Source: DASYQV01 sp036005125
Lineage (GTDB): Bacteria > Acidobacteriota > Vicinamibacteria > Vicinamibacterales > UBA2999
Length of the DNA stretch: 6,547 nt
Direction of reading: 5' to 3'
NCBI GenBank assembly: GCA_036005125.1
Contig: DASYQV010000258.1
Location: 1 to 6,547 of the forward strand
This document shows positions 1-6,137 of this stretch, piece by piece. The position numbers and the translations under genes were made by a program. Position 1 is the first letter of the stretch, and each line of letters begins with the position of its first letter. A model generated the notes under the pieces. That model was not told the DNA's origin. It made no database searches and worked only from the letters and a program-made list of their open reading frames with translations.

Positions 1-1658
1 CACACGTGGTCCAGAAAGTCCGGGTCCCGCAGCTCGATGGCGGAGATATTGACCGCGACAGCCATCGGCCGGCCGGCGTCGTTCCAGGCCCGCGCCTGCC
101 GACACGCTTCGCGCAGCACCCATCGGCCGATCTGCACGATAAGGCCCGAGTCTTCGGCGATCGGCACGAACTGCGTGGGAAGGATGAGTCCCCGCTCGGG
201 ATGGCGCCATCGGATCAACGCCTCGGCGCCTGACATCGCGCCGGTCTCGAGATTCATCTTCGGCTGGTAGTGCAACACGAACTGCTGCCGGTCCAGGGCG
301 CGACGCAGCCCGGTCTCGATCCATTGTCGCTCCACGGCCCGCGCGTTCATCTCGGGCGTGAAGAACCGGTAACCGTTGCGCCCGCCGTCCTTCGCGCAGT
401 ACATCGCGGTGTCCGCGCTCTTAATCAGCGTTCCCGCATCCGGTCCGTCATCGGGAAAAATGCTGATGCCGATGCTGGTCGTGACGTGGAGATCGTGGTC
501 GGCTACCACATGCGGCGCCGCGACGGCCGTGATCACCTTTTGCGCAACCGCGGCCGCATCGTCGGCACGTTCGACCTCTGACAGCAGGATCACGAATTCG
601 TCCCCTCCCTGGCGGCTGACCGTGTCAGAGCGGCGCACACACGTTGGCAGCCGCGCCGCCACGGACTGAAGCAGCCTGTCCCCGATCTCATGGCCCAGGG
701 AGTCGTTGACGTGTTTGAACCGATCCAGATCCAGGAACAGCACGGCGAGGTGGTGACCGTGACGACGGGCCGACGCGATCGCCTGGGTGAGGCGGTCATG
801 CAGGAGCATGCGATTGGGCAGGTCGGTCAGACAGTCGTGCGCGGCCAGGTGCGACATCTGGAGCGACATCGCGCGCGTCGCGCTCACATCGCGGAACACC
901 ATCACGGCGCCGGTCACGTGCCCTTGCCGGTCGTGGATGGGCGCGGCCGAATCCTCGATGGGCACCTCGAATCCGTCACGCCGGATGAGGAGGCACTTCG
1001 TGGTCAGGCCCACGGTCTTGTCCAGGTGAATTGCCAGATCCATCGGATTCCGGACGGTTTCGCGAGTCGTGTCATCGACGATGCGGAATACATGCTCGAG
1101 CGGCCGGCCGGCGGCGTCCGCCCGGCCCCAGCCGGTCATGCGTTCCGCGACGATATTGAGATAGGTCACGTTGCCCGAGAGATCGGTGCTGAGCACCGCG
1201 TCGCCGATGGAATTGAGGGTGACTTCGGCGCGCTCCATCCCCTCGAAGAGCGCCGCCTCCGCCGCCTTGCGCTCGATGATGGCACGGAGCGCTCGCGGCA
1301 GGACATGGCGGTCGATATGATCCCGGAGCAGATAATCCTGAGCGCCGAGCTGCACGGCCTGCCGGGCGAGGTCCTCATTGTCGAGCGAACCGAGGACCAG
1401 GATTGGTAGATCGGGTGCGACCCGCAGGACCTGTTCGACGCTCACGAGGCCGAAGCTGTCGGCCAAGCCGAGATCGACCAGGACGGCCGCGACGCCGCTT
1501 CTGCTCAACCGGTCGAGACCAGTGGAGAGCTGAGTCACCCATTCGACGGTGAAGGGGCCGTCTCTTGCGTCGGCGAGCGCCTCCCGCACCATGTTGGCGT
1601 CAGCGGGGTCATGGGCGACGAGCAGGAGATGATAGCTTCCGTCCTTCGCGTTCAACAT
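1..1658 (-). CDS. Receiver-PAS-GGDEF-EAL cyclic-di-GMP signalling protein (C-terminal end beyond window)
   Basis: Cytoplasmic protein predicted to make and/or break cyclic di-GMP. 552 residues are visible; the 3' end is cut. A receiver-like domain spans about 10-128, with the phosphoacceptor candidate Asp62. A PAS domain spans about 143-260 (DAVLSTD, then VFRDVS at its end). GGDEF spans about 266-436, with an intact RQGGDEF signature at 349-355 and an inhibitory RxxD site at 342-345, exactly five residues before GGDEF. EAL begins near 446, with YQPK, the catalytic EAL at 479-481 and the metal-site Asn of VNIS at 537. Both enzyme domains therefore look potentially active so far, but the later EAL residues lie outside the window. 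The ATG at 1658 is the first start after an in-frame TGA three codons upstream; no strong ribosome site is visible. The receiver is degenerate: Ala-His replaces the acidic pair at 15-16, Gly90 sits where Thr/Ser is usual and Arg112 replaces Lys. No membrane segment is seen. Long plus-strand frames here are antisense shadows. Confidence 0.95.
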   Translation of the reverse strand, partial: MLNAKDGSYHLLLVAHDPADANMVREALADARDGPFTVEWVTQLSTGLDRLSRSGVAAVLVDLGLADSFGLVSVEQVLRVAPDLPILVLGSLDNEDLARQAVQLGAQDYLLRDHIDRHVLPRALRAIIERKAAEAALFEGMERAEVTLNSIGDAVLSTDLSGNVTYLNIVAERMTGWGRADAAGRPLEHVFRIVDDTTRETVRNPMDLAIHLDKTVGLTTKCLLIRRDGFEVPIEDSAAPIHDRQGHVTGAVMVFRDVSATRAMSLQMSHLAAHDCLTDLPNRMLLHDRLTQAIASARRHGHHLAVLFLDLDRFKHVNDSLGHEIGDRLLQSVAARLPTCVRRSDTVSRQGGDEFVILLSEVERADDAAAVAQKVITAVAAPHVVADHDLHVTTSIGISIFPDDGPDAGTLIKSADTAMYCAKDGGRNGYRFFTPEMNARAVERQWIETGLRRALDRQQFVLHYQPKMNLETGAMSGAEALIRWRHPERGLILPTQFVPIAEDSGLIVQIGRWVLREACRQARAWNDAGRPMAVAVNISAIELRDPDFLDHV

Positions 1659-1732
1659 GATCGGTCAGGCCGCCTCAATCGTTCGCGTTTCCATCGGCGC
1701 GCGGTGTCTGCGCACGGGGCGCCGGCAGCGTG

Positions 1733-2017
1733 TCACCGGCGAGCCTTTCGAACCCTGTCGCCGAACGAGCTGCTGGCACCATAGCGCTCGAACGGACCCG
1801 GCTCGATCGTGCGACGAGCATATTCCGCCGCGGCCTGGAACCAATCGTCATCTGCATGTCCGTCGGCGCGGTGGCGCGATTCGTAGATCTCGTAGGCCCG
1901 CCTCGCGATTCGCTCGTCGTCGATCTGACGTTCGAGGACTCCGTCGCTCCCAGCGGAGGGTGTTCCCATCGGCACGTGATAACGATCGTTCCACGCGCGA
2001 GTGTTGTTGTCGGTCAT
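1733..2017 (-). CDS. DUF2934 domain protein
   Basis: Small soluble protein of 94 residues. Residues about 34-67 match the DUF2934 pattern: a helix of the type RIARRAYEIYE, a short polar turn rich in Asp and His, then a Trp (W59) and a second helix ending AAAEYA. The biochemical function of this domain is unknown; such proteins are common in soil and plant-associated bacteria. The N-terminal 30 residues are polar and probably disordered, and the C-terminus is basic (RVRKARR). The ATG at 2017 was chosen over a more upstream in-frame ATG at 2092 because a GAGGAG ribosome site lies five bases before it, and because the extension reads as low-quality, Arg-rich sequence. It ends 74 bases before the GGDEF/EAL gene on the same strand, so co-transcription is possible but not shown. 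Confidence 0.82.
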   Translation of the reverse strand: MTDNNTRAWNDRYHVPMGTPSAGSDGVLERQIDDERIARRAYEIYESRHRADGHADDDWFQAAAEYARRTIEPGPFERYGASSSFGDRVRKARR

Positions 2018-2543
2018 CTGCACTCCTCGGCGCCCACGCGGCGCACGTTTGTGTGTCAGCGCGTCAACGCGTCGCATTGTCGCCACGCACAACGTCGATA
2101 ATTCTGTGCCGCCTCGGCTGCGCGAGCGTTCGCGCTTTGATCGAGTTGGCCCGCCAGGCGCTGCGCTTCGTCTATCCGCGTGAACGCGGGCCGCAGCTGA
2201 TTTACATCGTCTTCCCGACCGGGGCTCTTGAGTTGTCCTTCGGCGCGGGAGTTATGCTCGAGCGCTCTCCAGGTGACGGTTCGCCTCGCCGAAATTGACA
2301 CTATAGAGATCGACAGGAGGTCAGTGTATCCGCGGCGCAAGACGGCGGATGTACCGAAGGGCACATGTTAATCACTCAGCTATCGCCCCGGCGGGGTCTG
2401 TTCGCTTATGAACAGCGCGAAGGCGTCTTTCCGGCGATGATGTGGCCATGGGAGCAGGCCCGACGCAACAGCTCTACAGGGAAGTCAGATGAGAAGGATC
2501 CTCTGGAGCGCAGCCGTAAGCGGCCTTACATAGGGGTTGAGCG
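2018..2543. other. Gene-poor stretch of about 525 bases with no convincing coding sequence
   Basis: Open frames cross this stretch on both strands, for example minus 2056-2364 and plus 2365-2574. Their translations look like random GC-rich sequence: no recognisable domain, Arg/Ser/Cys-rich patches and no well-placed ribosome site. A perfect TTGACA occurs at 2295-2300 and an AGGAGGT at 2315-2321, but neither leads to a plausible -10 box or a gene longer than about 15 codons. It probably contains the promoter of the minus-strand DUF2934 gene at its left end and that of the plus-strand small-gene cluster at its right end. Neither could be placed with confidence. Decayed gene remnants are possible. 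Confidence 0.5.
2023..2028 (-). promoter_or_regulatory. Ribosome binding site of the DUF2934 gene
   Basis: The minus strand reads GAGGAG here, with a five-base spacer (TGCAG) before the ATG at 2017. It decides the start in favour of the 94-residue form. Confidence 0.75.
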
Positions 2544-2756
2544 ATGGCTTCATATCGTGCTCGGTGGGTGTTGACGTCGGCGTGGCTGTTCTTGGTACTT
2601 GGGACTTTCTGGGCTGCCGGCACCGGCCCTCTGACGAGTGGCGTCCTTGTGGCGGTCGTCGGACTGCTGCCCGCGATGCTGCTGTTCGCGTTATTCACCG
2701 AAGGGCCCTCGCCCAGGCACGAGGAGGTCCTTCACAGGGTCAAGGTCAGGCCATGA
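2544..2756 (+). CDS. Small two-helix membrane protein, function unknown
   Basis: 70-residue predicted inner-membrane protein. A short basic N-terminus (YRAR) precedes a hydrophobic helix at about 8-26. A Gly-Thr-Gly-Pro turn follows at 26-29, then a second helix at about 32-52, and a short charged tail (EGPSPRHEEVLHRVKVR). The positive-inside rule suggests both ends face the cytoplasm. An AGGGG ribosome site lies seven bases before the ATG. Its stop overlaps the start of the next gene as ATGA, so the two are probably translationally coupled. I do not recognise a named family, though short two-helix proteins of this layout are frequent hypotheticals in environmental genomes. The clean hydropathy pattern, ribosome site and ATGA junction argue that it is real. 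Confidence 0.75.
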   Translation: MASYRARWVLTSAWLFLVLGTFWAAGTGPLTSGVLVAVVGLLPAMLLFALFTEGPSPRHEEVLHRVKVRP

Positions 2757-3007
2757 CACCGTCACACACGATCGCACCGGAGCCTCCGCTCGTCGGGTCG
2801 CCAATAAGCTGCCCGCTGTGCCATACAGTCAATCCGACCATGACGGACGACGCCCTCGCGACAGGCGCCTACTGGTTGTGCACCAGATGCGGCCAGACAT
2901 GGGATGCGCATCGCTTGGCGGCAGTCGCCGCCTATGCTCGCTACTGCGCGGAATCGTCCCCGAAGGCTCGACGTGACGAAGGGCTCAGGCGTACGGCTCG
3001 GGTCTGA
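2753..3007 (+). CDS. Small zinc-ribbon protein, function unknown
   Basis: 84-residue cytoplasmic protein. Two CxxC knuckles, C20-P-L-C23 and C43-T-R-C46-G, are separated by 19 residues and typical of a zinc ribbon. The second is set in a WLCTRCGQTWD context that strengthens the call. The region after it (about 53-65) is a predicted helix, AAVAAYARYC, and the C-terminus is basic. Zinc binding is inferred from the motif; no enzymatic residues are seen, so a nucleic-acid or protein-binding role is the most that can be suggested. The ATG at 2753 overlaps the TGA of the membrane-protein gene, and a purine-rich AGGTCAGG stretch precedes it. The same frame is open further upstream, but that extension is the out-of-frame shadow of the previous gene. 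Confidence 0.78.
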   Translation: MTPSHTIAPEPPLVGSPISCPLCHTVNPTMTDDALATGAYWLCTRCGQTWDAHRLAAVAAYARYCAESSPKARRDEGLRRTARV

Positions 3008-3036
3008 CGTGGGCCATAACGCCACAGGCCGCATAT

Positions 3037-3213
3037 ATGGAGATTGATGACAAATCCGCGGGTGAGCACTGGGCGCATCTCGAACGACTCGTGGAGGAAT
3101 ACCGCGCAACGCGAAAGCGTGCGCTCGTAGACTACGCGCGGAAGGTGTGGCTCCACATGGAAAGATGCCGTGCGCGCGTGCAGTGCGACGAACTGCCGCC
3201 GAAGATTCACTGA
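3037..3213 (+). CDS. Small charged helical protein, function unknown
   Basis: 58-residue open frame beginning MEIDDKSAGEHW. It is acidic at the start, then forms one probable long amphipathic helix at about 9-48 (HLERLVEEYRATRKRALVDYARKVW). It ends with two cysteines (44 and 50) and DELPPKIH. No domain is recognised. It looks coding because its residues follow a helix-forming i/i+3/i+4 pattern and because it continues the direction of the two small genes before it, 29 bases after their last stop. The ribosome site is weak, with only AGG about nine bases before the ATG. The alternative is chance; the long minus-strand frame across this region reads as nonsense. Confidence 0.5.
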   Translation: MEIDDKSAGEHWAHLERLVEEYRATRKRALVDYARKVWLHMERCRARVQCDELPPKIH

Positions 3214-3267
3214 CACGAGCGACGACGCTCAGTCGAGCGCGCCATGATTCCAGCCCGAGAACCAAGG

Positions 3268-3708
3268 CTAGTTGGAGTCGAGCTTGTTCACGTCCCGTAT
3301 GTCGCGGAGGGTCCGCCGCATCTCCTCCACGACCTTCATGTGTTCGAGCGTGGCTCGGAGCGTTTCGGCGGTTGCGTGCACAGCGTCCATCGCTGCGTGA
3401 CGGGCAGCCTCGGCTGCGGCTCGTGCCTCCTCACCGGCGGTTCGCGCCATCTCGCCGGCTTCCCGCAGGCGCTCCCGCTCCTCCCGGACTGTCTCGAGCG
3501 CCTCGCGATGCTGGTCGCGGACCTCGCGCGCTTCCTCGGCCAATCGCCTGAACCGTTCCGCCTCATTCCTGGCAGACTCGGCTGAAATGCGGTGTCCTTC
3601 GGTGAACCCACGGTCCTGCTCTGCATCCTGACGGCCGTCCTCGGCCCTCTCGCGCACACCCTCTGCCTGCTGCCGGTGGTGCTCCGGCGCAATGTGATCG
3701 TTCGGCAT
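3268..3708 (-). CDS. Glu/Arg/Ala-rich helical (coiled-coil-like) protein
   Basis: 146-residue, highly charged protein with no cysteine, no signal peptide and no membrane segment. Residues about 8-45 repeat short units around AE and Gln/Arg/Asp. Residues about 45-130 would form one near-continuous helix full of AEEAR, EAARxAA and EERERLREA motifs. The end, VEEMRRTLRDIRDVNKLD, is more specific and may be the conserved part. The pattern resembles coiled-coil, LEA-like or apolipoprotein-like helices, so a scaffold or stress-protective role is possible, but this is inference. The ATG at 3708 has an AAGGAAG ribosome site. It lies 60 bases downstream of the Crp/Fnr gene on the same strand and may be its operon partner. 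It is convergent with the small-gene cluster. Confidence 0.8.
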   Translation of the reverse strand: MPNDHIAPEHHRQQAEGVRERAEDGRQDAEQDRGFTEGHRISAESARNEAERFRRLAEEAREVRDQHREALETVREERERLREAGEMARTAGEEARAAAEAARHAAMDAVHATAETLRATLEHMKVVEEMRRTLRDIRDVNKLDSN

Positions 3709-3712
3709 ATGG

Positions 3713-3719
3713 CTTCCTT
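3713..3719 (-). promoter_or_regulatory. Ribosome binding site of the helical protein gene
   Basis: The minus strand reads AAGGAAG here, four bases before the ATG at 3708 (six bases from the AAGGA core). It supports that start and shows the gene has its own translation signal even if it is co-transcribed with the Crp/Fnr gene upstream. Confidence 0.7.
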
Positions 3720-3768
3720 ACTCTCGAAGACCCGCCCCGAAAGCGGATCGCTGCCCAGCCTGAGTGGA

Positions 3769-4440
3769 TCAGTCGTGCAGGACGATGCTGAGGAGCGAGC
3801 TGTTGACCTTGAGGCCGCCGTTGTACTCGATGAGCCCGAGCTTCCTGAACTTGTTCATGAAGAAGTTCACGCGTGAACGGGTCGCGCCGATCATTTCCGC
3901 GAGCGTCTCCTGCGAGATCTTCGGCAGTGTTTGCTGGGGATTGACCTGGCCGTAGCGCGCCATCAGCAGCAGCGTCCGGGCGAGCCGCTTTTCGCTGGAG
4001 TTGAAGAGCTGATCGACGAGGTCCGCTTCGATCCGTAGGTTCCGGGTCAGCATGTAGGAGATGAAGCGGTCCGAGAACGCGTGCTCCTCGTGGAGCAGCC
4101 GGACCATCGCCTCCTTCTCGATGATCAGCACGCTGCTCGCGACCACCGCCGTCGCAGTGCCGATGCGAATCGATTGACCAGCCAGGGCGCCTTCACCGAA
4201 AAAGTCGCCGGGCACCAGCATCGCGACGACCGCCTCTTTGCCGATGCGGGAGAGCACCGAGAGCTTGATCGCGCCCTTCTGGAGGTACCTGACGTCGTTG
4301 CTGGGGTCGCCCTGTGAGAACACGATCTCTCCCCGTCGATACTTCACAACCTTTCGTGCCGGGCCTGTCGCTTCGAGATACCCCTCCACATCGAACTGGC
4401 CCGGTGTCTTCGGTTCGACGGGTCGTGTCTTTGATTTCAT
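3769..4440 (-). CDS. Crp/Fnr-family transcriptional regulator
   Basis: 223-residue DNA-binding regulator of usual family length. The N-terminal cyclic-nucleotide-binding fold (about 20-135) shows RRGEIVFSQGDP (35-46), LQKGAIKLSV (53-62) and the GDFFGE turn (78-83). A dimer helix follows at about 120-150 (LTRNLRIEADLVDQLF). The winged helix-turn-helix of Crp type covers about 150-220, with ISQETLAEMIGATRSRV containing the turn and the recognition helix near 186-198. There are no cysteines, so it is not an iron-sulphur FNR sensor. At the place where CRP has the phosphate-binding Arg-Ser pair, this protein appears to have Gly94-Thr95, so cAMP binding is doubtful. It is divergent from kaiC across a 176-base spacer, suggesting that it controls itself and perhaps the kai genes. 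No good ribosome site precedes the ATG at 4440. Close relatives seem common in Acidobacteriota, but the target genes are unknown. Confidence 0.95.
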   Translation of the reverse strand: MKSKTRPVEPKTPGQFDVEGYLEATGPARKVVKYRRGEIVFSQGDPSNDVRYLQKGAIKLSVLSRIGKEAVVAMLVPGDFFGEGALAGQSIRIGTATAVVASSVLIIEKEAMVRLLHEEHAFSDRFISYMLTRNLRIEADLVDQLFNSSEKRLARTLLLMARYGQVNPQQTLPKISQETLAEMIGATRSRVNFFMNKFRKLGLIEYNGGLKVNSSLLSIVLHD

Positions 4441-4515
4441 GATGTGGCGCTGATTATCTCACCGGTTGGACTCGCCATGCCATGCGGCCATTGTATCCGC
4501 GCGCGCCACGCTGCC

Positions 4516-4533
4516 TCCTCCCGCACCGGAGGA
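4516..4533. repeat. Perfect 6-base inverted repeat (TCCTCC / GGAGGA)
   Basis: TCCTCC and GGAGGA flank the six-base loop CGCACC. As RNA it would form a short GC-rich hairpin. It has no T-tract, so it is not a classical terminator. A role as operator or leader structure for kaiC is possible, or it may be chance in GC-rich sequence. Confidence 0.35.
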
Positions 4534-4545
4534 ATGATCACGCGG

Positions 4546-4561
4546 TGTCCAAAATTTGACA
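4546..4561. promoter_or_regulatory. Candidate Crp/Fnr-type operator upstream of kaiC
   Basis: TGTCCAAAATTTGACA is an imperfect palindrome with arms TGTC and GACA around an AT-rich centre; 12 of 16 positions are symmetric. Crp/Fnr proteins generally bind dyads of the form TGTGA-N6-TCACA or variants. A further TGTCAA at 4580-4585 makes a perfect inverted pair with the TTGACA at 4556-4561, spaced by 18 bases. The dyad overlaps the only -35-like hexamer before kaiC, a placement expected of a repressor. The binding protein is inferred from the divergent neighbour. Confidence 0.35.
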
Positions 4562-4616
4562 GCTTTGATGCCCACGACGTGTCAACGTTCGAGCTCAACT
4601 GGCGAAATGAGTTCGT

Positions 4617-6137
4617 ATGGAGAGATCAAAGAGCGACGTGGTTGAGCTGCCCGATCCGCCGCACCGCCGCGAACTGGCGAAAACCCCCACCGGAATCCGC
4701 GGCCTCGACGAGATCACGCGCGGTGGCCTGCCGAAAGGCCGGCCGACGCTCGTCTGCGGCGGGCCTGGATCCGGCAAGACGCTGCTGGCCCTGACCTTTC
4801 TGGTGAACGGCGCCCTTCAATTCGACGAACCCGGCGTGCTCGTGACGTTCGAGGAGAACGGCGAGGAGATGGCCAGCGATGTCGCGTCGCTCGGCTTCGA
4901 TCTGCCCGAGTTAATCAAGGCGAAGAAACTGGCCGTCGACTACGTGCGAGTGGAACGCGGCGAGATCGAGGAAACGGGCGAGTACGATCTCGAAGGGCTA
5001 TTCGTCCGGCTCGATTACGCGATTCGGACGGTGGGAGCCACACGCCTCGTCCTCGACACCATCGAATCGCTGTTTGCCGGCCTGAAGAACGACGCGATCC
5101 TCAGGGCGGAGCTGCGACGGCTGTTCCGGTGGCTGAAGGACCAGGGCGTCACCGCCGTCGTCACCGGCGAGCGTGGCGAGGGTTTCCTGACCCGGCAAGG
5201 ACTCGAGGAGTACGTGTCGGATGCGGTGATCCTGCTCGACCACCGCGTCCACGATCAGGTGTCGACGCGCCGCCTGCGTGTGGTCAAGTACCGTGGCTCG
5301 TACCATGGCACGAACGAGTACCCGTTCCTCATCAATGCCGATGGCATCGGCGTGTTGCCGGTGTCCTCCCTGGCCCTTCAGCACGAAGCACCGCTGGAGC
5401 GCGTTTCGTCGGGCATCGCGCGTCTCGACGAGATGCTCAGCGGCAAGGGGTACTTCCGGGGAAGCACGATCCTCATCTCCGGCACCGCGGGTACGGGGAA
5501 GACGAGCCTGGCGGCCCACTTTCTCGACGCGGCGTGTCGCCGGGGCGAACGCTGCCTGTGCTTTCTCTTCGAGGAGTCGCCGCAGCAGCTCCTCCGGAAC
5601 ATGCGATCCATCGGCATCGACCTAGAGCCGTGGGTGGCGAGCGGACTGCTGCACTTTCATGCGGACCGGCCGTCGCGGTACGGGCTCGAGACCCATCTCG
5701 TCACGATGCACCACGTCGTGGCGGACTTCAAGCCAACCGTGGCGGTCCTCGATCCGGTGACCAACCTGATGACGGTGGGGACGTACGCCGACGTCCAGGC
5801 GATGCTCACGCGCCTGATCGATCATTTGAAGACCGAGAACATCACCGCCGTGCTGGCGAGCCTCGTCCCCGGGCAGACCGACATCGAGCGGACCGAGACG
5901 ACCATCTCGTCGCTGATGGACACCTGGATCGTGCTGACCAACAGCGAGGCGGGCGGCCACTACCGCCGCCGGCTGTACGTGCTCAAGTCCCGCGGCATGG
6001 CGCACTCGAACGAGCTGCGCCAGTTCGTGCTGACGGATCACGGATTGAACATGCTCGACGCGGCCAGTGGACCGCACGACACTTCGGACGCGGGATACGG
6101 TCCGTGGAAAGGACAGAATCGCCATGCAACTGTCTAA
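4617..6137 (+). CDS. kaiC: KaiC-family double-domain ATPase / autokinase
   Basis: 506 residues, close to the roughly 519 of cyanobacterial KaiC. It has two RecA-like domains and is expected to form a hexamer that hydrolyses ATP and phosphorylates itself. Domain CI (about 22-245) has Walker A GGPGSGKT (48-55), catalytic Glu79-Glu80 in VTFEEN and Walker B TRLVLDT (142-148). Domain CII (about 258-480) has Walker A GTAGTGKT (289-296), Glu319-Glu320 in FEESPQQLLRN and Walker B TVAVLDP (374-380). The dual phosphorylation site of KaiC (Ser431-Thr432) aligns with Ser431-Ser432 in TETTISSLMDT, and Thr426 is kept. The last 26 residues do not resemble the cyanobacterial KaiA-binding tail, and no kaiA is in the window. 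The ATG at 4617 is the first start after an in-frame TGA two codons before it; the ribosome site is weak. It overlaps kaiB by 14 bases. The role may be timekeeping or, as reported for kaiBC in some non-cyanobacteria, stress adaptation. Confidence 0.96.
   Translation: MERSKSDVVELPDPPHRRELAKTPTGIRGLDEITRGGLPKGRPTLVCGGPGSGKTLLALTFLVNGALQFDEPGVLVTFEENGEEMASDVASLGFDLPELIKAKKLAVDYVRVERGEIEETGEYDLEGLFVRLDYAIRTVGATRLVLDTIESLFAGLKNDAILRAELRRLFRWLKDQGVTAVVTGERGEGFLTRQGLEEYVSDAVILLDHRVHDQVSTRRLRVVKYRGSYHGTNEYPFLINADGIGVLPVSSLALQHEAPLERVSSGIARLDEMLSGKGYFRGSTILISGTAGTGKTSLAAHFLDAACRRGERCLCFLFEESPQQLLRNMRSIGIDLEPWVASGLLHFHADRPSRYGLETHLVTMHHVVADFKPTVAVLDPVTNLMTVGTYADVQAMLTRLIDHLKTENITAVLASLVPGQTDIERTETTISSLMDTWIVLTNSEAGGHYRRRLYVLKSRGMAHSNELRQFVLTDHGLNMLDAASGPHDTSDAGYGPWKGQNRHATV

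Larger units (their letters stand above)
4441..4616. promoter_or_regulatory. Divergent promoter region between the Crp/Fnr gene and kaiC
   Basis: This 176-base spacer must hold the promoters of both genes. On the minus strand GATAAT (4453-4458) resembles a -10 box lying only 12 bases before the Crp/Fnr ATG. That would give a very short leader and fits the lack of a ribosome site there; no good -35 box accompanies it. On the plus strand TTGACA (4556-4561) is a perfect -35 hexamer, but 17 bases on there is no good -10. TGTC/GACA half-sites cluster at 4546-4585, and a small inverted repeat lies at 4516-4533. An open frame starting inside the spacer (ATG at 4534) is not protein-like. Confidence 0.6.

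Noticed and set aside
690..1409. 239-residue plus-strand open frame
   Set aside because: It is antisense to the PAS-GGDEF part of the minus-strand gene, and its His/Arg/Gly/Val-rich translation has no domain.
1666..1692. Short minus-strand frame METRTIEAA ending just before the GGDEF/EAL gene
   Set aside because: Nine codons, no ribosome site; most likely chance within the intergenic gap.
1657..2298. 213-residue plus-strand open frame
   Set aside because: Arg/Ser-rich translation with no motif; it covers the DUF2934 gene antisense and has no ribosome site.
2295..2330. TTGACA and AGGAGGT signals suggesting a promoter and start site
   Set aside because: No -10 box at normal spacing, and the only start nearby (GTG at 2324) is two bases after the AGGAGGT and gives a 15-codon frame. 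It may be a gene remnant, but this cannot be supported.
2056..2364. 102-residue minus-strand open frame
   Set aside because: Only the last 50 residues look faintly helical; there is no ribosome site and no recognisable family.
3217..3230. GAGCG-ACGA-CGCTC hairpin between the convergent genes as a terminator
   Set aside because: The stem has only five base pairs and there is no T-tract on either strand.
2762..3265. 167-residue minus-strand open frame
   Set aside because: It covers the zinc-ribbon and 58-residue genes antisense; the Arg/Ser/Pro/Cys-rich translation is not protein-like.
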